Below are positions 1 to 11,203 of a stretch of 64,000 nucleotides of DNA, one piece after another. The translations under genes were made by a program, and so were the position numbers. The DNA comes from Sequoia sempervirens. Lineage: Eukaryota > Streptophyta > Pinopsida > Cupressales > Cupressaceae. Within the stretch, counting starts at the first letter, position 1. Each line of letters starts with the position of its first letter. The DNA lies in NCBI GenBank assembly GCA_007258455.2, contig VDFB02270651.1, positions 703,601,360-703,665,359 of the forward strand. Direction: 5' to 3'. The notes below the pieces were generated by a model, which had not been told where the DNA came from, did no database searches, and saw nothing but the letters and a program-made list of their open reading frames with translations.

Positions 1-530
1 TCAAAAAATCCAAAAACATCAGAAAATTGAAAATCCAAAAACATCAGAAAATTGAAAAATCCAAAAAACATTAGAAAATCAGAAAATCCAAAAACATTCA
101 AAACATATCAAAAAATCCAAAAATAGGTCAAAAAGTCAAAAATAAAGTCATCTTGTCAAACTACATCATCTCTGAGCTTTGAACGTAGGCAAGGTTGATC
201 TTTGATCATCCCCCGAGACACTTAGGTCAGTCCTTTAGGAGTCCGTCATAATAAATTGGAAATCCATCTATTCATATCTCATCAGTAATCGAGTTTGTGT
301 CAGTCAAACTACGTGGTCTCTATGTGTATAACATAGGCAAGGCTAATCTGTTGATTAGCCCCCAAGGCCCCTAGGATAGGTATTTAGGTTAGCCTCTTGG
401 TCAAAATCTTGGAAAACCCCAAAACATTAGAAAAATTGGAAAATCAAAACATTTGTAAATCTTGAAAATACCAAAAACAACCTCAAAACATTTCAAAAAA
501 CTTCAAAAACATCCAAATATTTGAAAAAAA
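1..530. repeat. A-rich degenerate tandem repeat
   Basis: Many imperfect copies of an A-rich unit close to AAAATCCAAAAACATC follow one another from the window start, thinning out by about 120 and resuming at about 410-530. No reading frame crosses it. It lies in the coding-free stretch upstream of the polypurine tract and LTR at 2.1 kb, so it is most likely the 3' untranslated region of that retrotransposon. Confidence 0.6.
157..380 (+). repeat. Diverged direct duplication of about 75 bp
   Basis: Two copies, about 157-232 and 304-364, share GTCAAACTAC near the start, TAGGCAAGG in the middle and a GATYAKCCCCC-like end. The spacing is about 145 bp. There is no coding sense. It belongs to the same retroelement 3' region as its surroundings. 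Confidence 0.5.
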
Positions 531-2086
531 TCCATCTGTCTCATCTCGTTTTCACTCGCAATAAACATCACTGATAATAAATCAATCATCATCCTCAAGC
601 TTTGGTGAAATAGTCAGAAAGAAGTCTAGTAGGTTAAAAAGTGAAATCTCAAACGTCAAGGTCTCGAGTCTAGGTCAGTACGTAAACAAGTTGGTCAACT
701 CTTTGTGTCAATAGCCTATCATCCAATTAATCCCAAATCAATCATCTGATATCGTCATGTCCTAGGATTCATCCTTCCTACAATGGACATCAACATTAGG
801 CATCGTCGTAGTTTAGTCTTGGCTAGTGGTATTGAAGAAGATTAACTTGTTTGTTTACTTTATCTTTGTCTTTTGACTTATCTTTTTGTGCTTATTTCGA
901 TGACCTCTCAATGATGTCCCAAATGAGGGGACTTAGAGAGAAAAAAAATGGAGCAACAGTCATTATATTTTTATACGCTGTGCTTATTAGATACTCTTGT
1001 AATATAACCTTGGTCATGCGTGCTTTGTTTAGGTGTAGGGAAGGTGTTTTAGATATCTTTTTGACCACATAGGAAGGCTTGCCTTTCTATGTTTTGGTAT
1101 GAGATGTTTGGAATATTTGAAATGCATTTTGAATAAGGTTTTGTATGTCAGGTGTGAACATAAGTACTCCTATCTGATTGTTGAGTCAAAGTCCATCACA
1201 CTAGATGCAACACCATCCTGGTTCTTTATACCTTGATGCATCGTGCCTATGTGTGTTATCAAACATAAGGTAAATGGCCCTTTTAAAGTCTCAAATCCTT
1301 GGTAAGAAAATCATCATCATCACCATCATCAACATCATCTCTTGACTTGTTGGAGTCTCTTTCTTTCTTCTATCTTCTTTCCACGCTAACATGGTACCAT
1401 GACAGTTAATCACAGCTCATCCTCGCCATTGTATCCATCTTGCATCCACAAACTATCAGCATACTGCATAATGCATATCATATCATATAGAAAGTGTTAA
1501 TCACCTCTCATGCATTTCATTACTCTATAATATAGATTGGTTGTTCTAAGCATCATCACATATAACTCATTTACATCCATCACATAACCATATAAATGCA
1601 TACATATCATCCATTTGCATTACCATAAATATCATCATTAAACAAATCATAAACATCATGCATCATCGCATCATATCATGGGAATCATCATAACATCCAT
1701 AAATGCATCACCATATCATACATGAGATAATGAAATAGGAAAAGATTGCATCTCATACATGTTATCATCATTTAAGCTGCATAATATAGATTTGTTAATC
1801 TAAGCATTCACAATTACATACATCATCATCATGTAAGTACATAGAAAAGATACTAAAAAATAAATACATCCATAAATCATTGTATCACATCATTGCATCG
1901 CATAAGCATCATATAGAATCACATTATACATAACATAGAATCATTGCATCACATATAGAAAGTAGAATCCATCGGCATGTTTCTTCTCACTAGGGTAGTA
2001 GTGGGGCAATTTTGAAAATTGGATTTTTTTTGAATTTTGATTGAGACACTTTATTCTTTGAACCAACGCAATGAGTACTTTGCTTC
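531..2086 (+). other. Non-coding 3' internal region of a Gypsy element
   Basis: No convincing gene is present. From about 1,283 the sequence is rich in CAT/CATCAT triplets. It carries two copies of a 27-28-bp motif (1,526-1,553 and 1,782-1,808) with the core ATAATATAGATT followed by TCTAAGCAT. The same motif, also twice, occurs on the minus strand at 54,575-54,601 and 54,690-54,716, again just upstream of a polypurine tract. This marks both regions as the 3' non-coding module of one Gypsy lineage. Confidence 0.6.
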
Positions 2087-2100
2087 AAAGAGGGGCAAAA
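2087..2100 (+). other. Polypurine tract of plus-strand Gypsy element
   Basis: The purine run AAAGAGGGGCAAAA lies directly before the LTR start TGTAGACATG. About 45 bp upstream of it (from TTTATTCTTTGAACC) are nearly identical to the minus-strand sequence ending at 54,347, where the same purine run precedes the same LTR start. Confidence 0.75.
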
Positions 2101-3152
2101 TGTAGACATGGAAAATATACCGACACACTTGATCCGGATCTACTAACATTGTTTCGTCCTGAATCATCTTCTTAGCTAGTCATCACCTTTCATCCCTTAA
2201 TTGAATAAATTAGTTTTATCTAATTAAGTTGTCATCTTCCAATTAATTAAATTAATCAATCTAATTTAATTAACCCTATGTCTCTATTTAATTAAATAAT
2301 TCATTTTATCTGATTAAATCTCTAAAGTCATCTTATTAAATTAAATAAATTAAACCTTATTTGATTTAATCTAACATCACCCCTCTTTAATTAAATAAAT
2401 CAAAATATTTTATTTAATTAAATCTAAATCATATTCATCTCAACTTTGATTTAAATCAATCCAAAAATCTAAATCAAATAGTCACATCAACTAATCTCCT
2501 ATTAAATTAATCAAATCATGATTAATTTAATCCTAATCACCTGAATCCTCTAGATTTTGCAACTTGCACCAATAAATCATTTCTTTGATTTAATAATTCC
2601 CTAATTACTTTCAAAATGACATCAAAAAGGGAATATTCCTCCAAGTTTGAAAATCCCTCCAAATGGATTTGTCCTTCCAACAAGGAATTCATTTCCTCTT
2701 ACATGTCCTTGTGCATTGAGCCAAGTGGCATTTAATTCATTCTTTTCTCCCTCCAACAAGTCATTTCATGATTTTCAAATTCCACCTAATATCATTTATT
2801 GTGCGTATTCATCAAAATGTGCTCAAGCTTCCTCCATTCACATCTTGACAAGTGGCACTTGGCCATTGGATGTTGAATGATTCCACATTGCTTTATTTTG
2901 CTCATTACTCCATCTTGTCTTTCTATAAATAGAAAGCTTTCCTTTGTATTTTGGATCCAAAACTTAGAGAAAAGTTACTATCTTCACATTTAGAGCAATT
3001 TCACCCATTTCCATAGCATTATCCATTACCATAGCTAGATTATTGCAGGTTTTTATCAAGGAATCAAATTGTTCTTCATCACCAAGTGGATCACTCTTCA
3101 TCAAGATCATCAAGCTTGCAAAGGAGTTGGGAAAGGGCCAATTTCCACATCA
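2101..3152 (+). repeat. LTR of plus-strand Gypsy element
   Basis: The LTR starts with TGTAGACATG straight after the polypurine tract and probably ends at a CA at 3,152. It has the usual AT-rich U3 with many TTTAATTAAAT-like runs. A good TATA box (TATAAATA) lies at 2,924-2,931, with transcription expected about 30 bp downstream. The length of about 1,050 bp is typical. The downstream boundary is less sure than the upstream one, because the second LTR of this element is outside the window. Small frames inside it are not genes. Confidence 0.65.
2924..2931 (+). promoter_or_regulatory. TATA box of the 2.1-kb LTR
   Basis: TATAAATA in a pyrimidine-rich context inside the LTR, about 230 bp before its end, where the U3/R border is expected. 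Confidence 0.6.
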
Positions 3153-3154
3153 AA

Positions 3155-3176
3155 TTGGCACCAATTCCCCCATGGG
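3155..3176 (+). other. Possible primer binding site after the LTR
   Basis: TTGGCACCAATTCCCCCATG follows two to three bases after the LTR end. It begins with the TGG expected of a tRNA-primed site and resembles the site at 59,365-59,384 in position and flanking bases. If real, this LTR has a polypurine tract before it and a primer site after it. Confidence 0.4.
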
Positions 3177-4608
3177 ATTGAGAGTTTGCATGTTTAAATA
3201 GGATTTCATTGCTTTTCTTGTTTTGTTCTTCATTCTCCTTCCTATTTTGAGCATTGTAGATGAATTTCATGGGGAATCATAGTTCTAACTTGCATATGGA
3301 TCTAATATTGTGTTTGTTTGCTATGATTGTGTAGGTATAGGATTGGGGTTCACAACAAGATTTGTTTTTTTAGTTTACAAGCCTTCAGGAGGGTAATAAG
3401 TCTTTCTAAATAGTGATTGTGGTTGTAGTATTAATAAAGGATTACTATGTAGAACTTGGGTAGCAAACCATTTGGGTTTATGTCATTGTATGCAATGTCC
3501 CCATTTCAAAAATTAAACTTAGATTAAGGCATTCAAAATTATTAATAACTTATTACGACAGTAAAAGGGGACACAACTATGCAGTCAATATAGGATAAAT
3601 ATGGTTTAAAATATTGCTAAGATGGTTGGAATAAGAAAATAAAAAGTAATCACATCCCCTTTTTAGCACTACAAGACAAAAGTTACAAGGCAACTATTTG
3701 AAGACAAAGGTTAAAAGGCATCCACTTGGATTGAATAATATAACCAAATGAAATTAAGTTTAATCAAGAGACATTCAAAGAGTGGTGACTCTTGGATAAA
3801 TAATCTATTTAAGGGAGTCCAAGTAAGGAGAAGAAATATCATTTTGGGTGAAGACATATTATTTATTTCCCTTTTAAAGTATAAACTAAGGATTCAAAAA
3901 ATTGAGGATGAAACCCCTCAAGATCATAGATTAAAGGATGAAAAACCTTAATTTCTCTTGTCAAGTTAGTGGACAAAAACCCTTAACTTGGGTAGAAATT
4001 GGAAACTTTTGAAAGACTTTATGGAAACAGATATAATTGCAAATTGGAAGAAGGGTTACAATAGAGACTAAATAATAAGTTTTATATTTTTAGAGTTATA
4101 TTATAACCTCTATATCCAAAGTATATGCAATCAAAATTATAATTTTAAGGCTAGATTAATATTTATAATTAATTATGCAAGTATTATAGTGAGTTAGGAC
4201 TATTAATTTAAGGAAAAAAAAGGAATTTTAAAACAAGATATTACATTATAATGCACTAAAATTTCAAAATTTAATTCTCAAATATATTATTGGCAGAGGT
4301 TTAAATTATTGTAAACCACTAATATTCTATTGATAAACCACAAATTTGATTTTGTTAGGATATTACATGTTTGCAATTTTTAGATTCTATAATCCTAAGG
4401 AGTAGACACAAATATTTTCAACATCCTTATCCACTCAAATATTTATAATGAAGAATCACACTCTAGTGTTGCATGTTAGTAATTGAGGTGTTATGTTCAT
4501 GTCCAAGAATTAAGGGTAATACATACATAAGTACATACCTAATATGTACAAACTTAGTTTGAATAGAAAAGGGAATGCCAAGTTTTCCACACTCAAAATT
4601 GTTGTCCT
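3177..4608. other. Unassigned AT-rich sequence
   Basis: I see no gene, RNA or clear repeat boundary. The short open frame at 3,748-3,951 has no recognisable motif. The segment from about 3,491 has a faint resemblance to the sequence after 41,125, so part of it may be an old LTR. Confidence 0.4.
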
Positions 4609-5689
4609 TGTGGTGTGGGAAAAGATGACCTAGGATCTAAATCACCCCTTTCCACTTACATCACATGAAGGGGGCACAAAAATGATCAAACAAGACCACT
4701 TGGCTACTATCCTCAAGGAAGAGCTAGAATGGTTGATCATGGTTTTTGGCCCCATTTGGATGGATTGGTTTGTTGGTTGAGGTTTGATATGATTGAAAGT
4801 GAATTAGGTTAACTATGAAACTACAACAAACTGATGTAATTTTATAAAAGTACAAAATTGATAGACTAAAATTTATAATAGAGAAGAAAAAGGAAAAGAC
4901 AGAGGAACTTGACATATAAACTTGAGTCAAAATTGTCTGGTTAGGGGTGTGGGCGCCTTAGTTTGGGAAAGACTCTTTTTGGATTCTCAAAATAGGTATC
5001 AGTGAGTTGAAGTATGTAGGTTCTTCCCTTCTAGATTCAATTTTATATTTTTTTCCATTGATAAATAATTTCTTTCCATAATTTGTTGAATTAGAATGCT
5101 TGGATGCTTGATCTAGCTATTAGGTCTTCAATCTTATTCCAAATCTACTTCAAATCTTCCGCTTGGAAACAAGAGAGGGGAAAAAGGGTTGTGCATATAG
5201 GGGCTTGCGTAATTCAAACATTGTTTTGGTGTTTCCACCTCCACAATAGATATGATGATGTAAAGAGTACTTATCCTTAGTCAAGAAAAGTCAAATGGAT
5301 AAAAAAAATTGATAAATGACAAGTGCAACAACTTACCACTCAGATCTAATCTCCTTGGTGGATTGAAGTCATGGCACTCATCTCATGCAAGGAATATTTT
5401 CTTGTTGATAGGAAGTCCTGCAATTATTAGTACTCACAAAATAAATGAATAGAAAACATAAACAATCTTACTTATGAATTTAATGCATTGCTAACATGAA
5501 TCTTGATTAATGAAAAAGTGTTGTAATAGTGCTTCTTATTATGCTCTTGACTACTCTTTGGATGCTCAATTTGAATTCAAATTGCCTTCCTATTTTCAAA
5601 TGGTGAAAAAACTTATATTTATATGCATTTATTTATTTCCCTCAAAATTAATTTTGAAAATTTGACAAATAAACTTGAATTTACAAACT
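4609..5689 (-). repeat. Element D LTR, left (3' LTR)
   Basis: Direct repeat of 11,204-12,283, collinear from TGTGGTGTGGGAAAAG to GAATTTACAAAC. On the minus strand this is the downstream LTR. The inner edge lacks an obvious polypurine tract, consistent with decay. The short minus-strand frame at 4,724-4,930 recurs in the other LTR only because the two repeats share descent. Confidence 0.8.
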
Positions 5690-7370
5690 TGAAGTGGTTT
5701 GGTGAGATATGGGCATTAGAGAAGGGGGAACCTAATGTGTGTCCAACCCAAGGTACATAGTACACCCAAGATTATCCTAGCCAAGGCTTGGATGATTTCA
5801 CTTGTGTTGAACATTGTTTTGTTGAACCAACACTTGTGTAGATCATCGTAGTATGAATTGCTCCTATATTGTTCCATAGCAAGAACCAATACCTTCGACA
5901 TCTTCCTAGGGTGAGAGTGGATTTTCCAAGTTTTATGATTTAGATAAGTATTGAAAACCATTAATTCTAAATACATCAAGATATTGTCTATAATATTTTG
6001 ATGTTAATCTAGTTGAATTATATGGATGTGTATTCAGTTTACTATGTTAAATATTTGCTTTACAATCTTTGTCTAGCTATTACATATTATAGTTTACATT
6101 GTTTATTTTATAATACTTTTTCCCATCATTTCAGTAACATTAAATCTTGTAAATTATCTTAACTCTAACATTTGATCTATTAAATCTGCTACTAATACTT
6201 AAACAACTTTAGGAGGAAAAATTACATTACAACAAAGCATACACAATGAAGAAAAAAACATAATCCAAACATCTGTGAACATGATGAAAATAAAAAAAAT
6301 GGGGGTATGACATTATAGAATAGAAAGATCCACAAAAATCTACTAGGATCCATACCTAAGATATGCATAAATTAGAGGCTAGAAAAGTTTGATATTTTCT
6401 AGGTGATTCATGAATAAATAAAAGGCATCATACACTAATGAAGTTCGATATTTGCTAGGTGATATTGACAAGAAAAAAACACAAACTAGTGAAGTATGAC
6501 ATTCACTAGGTGTGTTTATGAAAATATAGCAAATGTAGACACACAAGGGCTAGTGAAGTCCGATATTCACTAGGTGAGTTCTCATGTCAACCATACCAAG
6601 AATTATATTTTGAATAATTCTGATAAGGTGCTATATTAAAATATGATCAATATTCCATAAAGGAATCAAAGTTCTAATCATGTGAAACAAAGTGACACAC
6701 ATAATGTAATGTATGCCCCCACCTTAAAGTAATTGCTAACACCAATTGGGAGCAATTTCCTTTAAGGTTGAATAAAAATGATATCACAAAATGATAAGAT
6801 ATGAGAGCTTGTTAGGAAACCCTATGCAAAATGATATGTTCCCAAAAAATTTGACTCATGACAAGGGGTTCCCCAAAAAAATCCATATAACACATGATGG
6901 ATCCACATATATGGGGTTAGTATAGACGAGAGACAATGTATAATATGATCTTGTTCGAAATTGACATCATTCCCCAAATACTTGTAAAAATTTGAACACA
7001 AGGGAGGAATGAAAAATGAAAGCAAAACAAAATATTTTGGGTCAACATGGAAGAGACCTAAATGTCTCAACACTCTACATCATTCCTAAAAGGAACAAAA
7101 TAGAGACGTTCACAACATAAAGAAGAATGGAGACACAAATAGAGGATTGTCACAACATATTCATTTTCTTTGTATTCTTGTGCCAACAAGAATAACAAGG
7201 GTAATCCAAAAAAAATAACAAAAACACACACCAAACACCATAATAATGGGAGATTACATTACATGCAAGAAAAACATATAAACACACAAAGGTACTACAC
7301 ATGCGAGCTGATCTATAGAAAATATTTTGCATCCTAATCTTGCTCATCATAAATAGGTGGACAATAAGGT
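5690..7370 (-). other. Element D internal region without recognisable pol
   Basis: This is where RT and integrase would be expected, but no such motif is readable on the minus strand. The stretch holds the four hairpin repeats at 6,379-6,573 and scattered short frames (such as 5,716-5,979) that match nothing I know. Confidence 0.4.
6379..6573. repeat. Four spaced copies of a 24-bp hairpin
   Basis: Copies lie at 6,379-6,402, 6,435-6,458, 6,486-6,509 and 6,550-6,573, spaced 51-64 bp. Each is an 8-nt arm, an 8-nt loop of the type GTNYGATA, and the complementary arm. Copies 3 and 4 pair CTAGTGAA with TTCACTAG. Copy 1 pairs CTAGAAAA with TTTTCTAG, so both arms changed together. Copy 2 keeps pairing through two wobble pairs and one mismatch. 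All are followed by GTG. Confidence 0.7.
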
Positions 7371-8149
7371 AAAGGAACTACAAAAAGTGTAGTACAAGGA
7401 TAAGTAATAGGTTCTCCACTGTATGATGGGTCACTCATCGAAGGAGGACTATCACGGTTTCCCCCATCTAGATTAATTGATTTTACAAATGTAAGGGATA
7501 ATTCATTACAATCTTCCTTTTATTCTTTTATTTTATCTTTTGAATCAATATCATAATGTATTGCAATGGGCTACATATCAGTGATATCAGCATGATTGTG
7601 GTCACTATCATCCATGTGAGATTTTTTTAATTTTTGAATTGGTTGGGATAGGTAAGGTTTGACTTCATGGTTAGGTGAGGGAGGTGGAGTGGAATCTAGT
7701 AGTGTTTACGATGGATGGGTTGAAGGTATCTAATTGGAATTGAGTTGTATGGATGAAGGATCATTATGTAAGGATTTATTATCTTTAGTAAGCTGATGTT
7801 TTTTCATTCCTTTGCACTTCAATTTCATATTGCATGAGCTTCAACTTGTGAAGGGGCAATTGAGGAGTTTTCCAACATTGTTCCCTCTTCTTCTTTTCTA
7901 GGAGGAATTGAAGGAACTATTAAAGGTTGGGAAACCATAGGTGGTTTAGGTTTTCGCAAAAGGATTTTTTTCCTTAGGAAGCACAAAATTAATCCCTAAA
8001 GGCCTCATCAAACAATTGTCTCTTTTTCCTTCATAGGATGGTAGAGGAGGAACTGTGACATAGATGCCAGAAGGTCGAGGAAGAATACCTTGTTCAGGCC
8101 AAGGTTTGTTCACTACTTGTGGAGTAGGAGGAACAATCATCATAGCCAC
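7370..8149 (-). pseudogene. Element D polyprotein linker after protease
   Basis: A minus-strand frame at 7,946-8,149 reads through proline-rich sequence (PPTPQVVNKPWPEQGILPRP), and readable fragments continue to about 7,370 (GEPITYPCTTLF, PLPYCPPIY). This is the low-complexity, proline-rich linker commonly seen between protease and RT in plant Gypsy polyproteins. It has several frame breaks. No catalytic domain is visible. Confidence 0.45.
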
Positions 8150-8308
8150 TAAACATTGAGGAGCTTTGGTGAAATGTTGGTAAGGGATAATTGGCTATCA
8201 ATTAGCTTTGAACTTTTGGTAATGGTAAAAATAAATAATCTTTATGCAGTTTAGTAAGTTGTGCTAGTTGAGGCCAAAAGTAATCTAGTGAAAAATTTCC
8301 ATGAGAGG

Positions 8309-8710
8309 CTAAAGGCTTAAATCCACTATGATAAATAGTATGTATTTATCTTGCAAATTGGAATTTAACATTTGTGAATGATTGATGAGACCACATTCAT
8401 GGAGCTTATCCATGTATGTCCCAACTTCGCATAAAACTAGTTTTACATTGATAATGTGGTAAAAAAACATCCAAAATTTAGCTTCTACTTTAATTAGGAG
8501 AATTATAGAACCAATCGTAGGTTGGATAGAACTATTTTGATCCTTTAATGGAAATTTTGATTTTTCATAATTATACTTTAAAATTTTGGGCATGTACATA
8601 AATTCTTCAGTGATCACATTTACTAAACATACCAGATCGATGAGTATTCCCCTTGTGGGTTTATCGTCAATTCTACCAATTATGTAAAGAGGACCATCAG
8701 ATGCGGTCAT
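8309..8710 (-). pseudogene. Element D retroviral-type aspartic protease
   Basis: The 133-codon minus-strand frame contains LYIIGRIDDKPTRGILIDLV followed by NVITEEF. In this family the pattern is a hydrophobic strand, then the catalytic aspartate in a DxG motif, then a conserved VN.ITEEF stretch. The aspartate of ILID is kept, but the following residues are LVC rather than the usual small residues, so the active site is damaged. Its role would have been processing of the Gag-Pol polyprotein. It lies directly downstream of the gag zinc knuckle (about 8,960-9,040), as expected for Gypsy order. Confidence 0.65.
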
Positions 8711-8959
8711 TGAAGAATCAATACATGTAAAAGTGATATTACGTAAAATATTTGTTTGAATTTTATGAGAATAAGAAACAATGATGTTTATCTCATTAGA
8801 TATATCATCAAATTCTTCTTCACTATCACTTTGTTTGATGAAATTAGTTGAATGAATTGGTTACAGATTGGTGAATATTTATAAATTTTGATTAGGTGGC
8901 ACTACTGATTTATTCCCTTTGTTGTTTACAACAACCAACTAGATAATATTATAATCAAT

Positions 8960-10615
8960 GAGGTCTTACACAAGTGGTGATTAAGATGCATACATCCTTA
9001 CGTATCATGCCCAAGTGTATAGTGATATTGATAAAAAGCTTTTAAATTAAAGTAATGAGGTAATGGTTTGGTGGTATCAATAGGACTAATGGGTGGAAGT
9101 TTGATCATGTTCTTGTTAAGAAATTGTAACATAATAGCATGGAGATAATTAGAAAATTGTGAATTTTTTTTATATCGTGGCCTAAATTGATATGGTGTTA
9201 TAAATGTAGAAACAACTCATGTTTCAATGTTATTAGAAGATTGAGGAGTGTTTGTTTTTATAAAGTTTTTATTTTTCTTCTTAAATGACTAGTAATTAGA
9301 TTGATGAATGGCTTTGGACTGACTATTAGGAGTTGATGAAGGTGTACCCTCATATTTTTTAATCAAAATTCAGTAATCCTGAAGATCTGTACATAAATGC
9401 GTGAATGAAGGATATTTTATCAACAAGATCTTATCTCAAACTCGAATGTTAGGTTGAAAATTTTCAATGAAGACTCTTTGTATATCAACATCCAAGAGAG
9501 AATATGGAATTTTTGAATAAAGATCTTGGTATCATCCTATAAAATCAGTCACCTTCTCCTTATGTCCTTGTTTGCAATGGACTAAATTGGTTAATGTTTC
9601 TTGAGGTCCAATGTTTTCTTTAAAATATTGGAATCGTTAACAAGTTGTGTAAAGAACATAATTGAATTATCAGGCAATGAAAAAAATTAATCCAAAGCCA
9701 TATATTTTAATGATATAGGGAAAATTTTAGCTAGGAGTACATCTTCAAAAAAATTCACTACATAAAGTAATAAAATTTGATACATGATCCTTTTCCAATA
9801 TACATTTTGAAGCGAGGTATCTCAATGTTTTACATAATGGGTGTTTTTAAGATATCAAATGAAAATGTACTACATTTAAGATACATTGGAGGATTATAAT
9901 TGGATTTATTTTGGCTTATGTTTGAAACTTGTTGTTGTAAAGATGATATATTTTGCAAGAGTTGAATTATGACGAGATCATGTGATGATATGTTTTGAGA
10001 ATGTGTGGACTGTGTAGGACTATGCTGATTATTAGAGGGTTATTGTTTTAAAATTTAATGAGAGGTGAAGAAAATGGAGGTGTGGTAGATGAAGGGACAA
10101 AGCTACAAGGATCTCCATAACAAATCCCTAAACTAGTGTTAAGATCATTATTATAGTTTGTGGTGGATGCTACAACCGGAGGAGTAAAATTAGGATTATA
10201 AGGTATGGTTGTAGGAGAGTAAAATTGTTTTCTCATTAGATTTTGAACATTAGTGAGGGCTTGAGAACAACTAGCTTCGGTAGGGATGTTTGAATTCACT
10301 ATATGGGTAGGCTAGACAACACTTCTATTCCTTGGGAGTCATTGATCAATTTTTAAAGGTTATCCATAAGAGGCACAATTTCTCTTGCCAAGGATTTAGT
10401 AGAAGGCTTTCAAGGTCTTTATCCAATTGTTTAAGTTTATCTTCAGGAACATGTGCAACAACTTCCAAGTCCACATGAATGGTTGTGGATGAGGAAGACA
10501 TAGGAAAAGTAGGAGTAGGCTCAACATTGGATGCAATTGTAGAATGAGAAACCATAAGTCTATAACTACCTCCCATAGGGGTATTCAATATGAGACACCA
10601 ATTCGTGAAGATCAT
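8960..10615 (-). pseudogene. Element D gag with zinc knuckle
   Basis: Minus-strand fragments read in the order of a plant Gypsy Gag. The N-terminal part is at 10,346-10,615 and continues, after a frame break, at 10,048-10,299. The capsid-like core at about 9,370-9,700 includes ETLTNLVHCKQGHKEKVTDF, IPYSLLDVDIQRVFIENFQP and SFTHLCTDLQDY. A decayed knuckle of C-H-H-C spacing (YQYHYTLGHDT then GC) lies at about 8,960-9,040, with its first cysteine replaced by tyrosine. Gag builds the particle that packages element RNA. At least six stops or frameshifts rule out function. Confidence 0.65.
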
Positions 10616-11185
10616 AAATTAATTACTAGATTTAGGATGCTTGAGTGCTCATACATGAGGAGAAAACAAATGATGATGAAAAAAACAAGAACAATTTTTA
10701 GTAACATGATATAGGTTTTCATAGAGGTCACAAGGATAGAGATGTGACTAAAATTTGAATGTAAATTAGCTAGACAAGGGTGAGGGCACCCTAGACCAGA
10801 GGTTTGAATTTTTAACAATTTAAAATTTTGGGAATCAATTATAGTGTTTAAGGATTTGAACCTATACAATTTTAGATCTGAAATCAAACAAATTTTTTGA
10901 AATTCAAGGAAATTTTTTGTTTATATAAGGGACAAATGCATATTTTTTATTTATTTTAGAGCAATACAATGAATACAATATGTTCCAATGATAATTTCTA
11001 GAATGTAAAATGTTATAGTTATCTGAGTTTATCTTAAAAATGTTTAAATATAAATGCATACTTTTTCAATGTATATCATAACATGAAATACAATTTGAAT
11101 GAAAACACTTTCATACAACCTAAGATTTTACTCAGATTTTGCAATGAAAGATATGTGATTTCAGAAGTTCTGCAAAATGTTTAAA
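10616..11185 (-). other. Element D untranslated leader
   Basis: This region lies between the primer binding site and gag. A short frame at 10,612-10,887 has no recognisable domain. The motif GGGTGAGGGCACCCTAGACC near 10,777-10,797 resembles a motif in the LTRs (4,939, 11,533) and at 12,330. Confidence 0.4.
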
Positions 11186-11203
11186 GTGTTGGGTTCACCA
11201 AAA
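11186..11203 (-). other. Element D primer binding site
   Basis: Reading the minus strand out of the right LTR gives TTTTGGTGAACCCAACAC directly after the LTR terminus CCCACATCACA. It starts with TGG, complementary to a tRNA 3' CCA end. The tRNA species is not certain. Confidence 0.5.

Noticed and set aside
3491..4367. Solo LTR starting TGCAATGTCCCC and ending ATATTACA, possibly partner of the chromovirus LTR at 41,125
   Set aside because: The flanks do not form a target duplication and the similarity to 41,125 onward is only scattered.
5716..5979. 87-codon minus-strand frame as a possible gene
   Set aside because: No motif, start context or conservation; it lies in a decayed retroelement interior.
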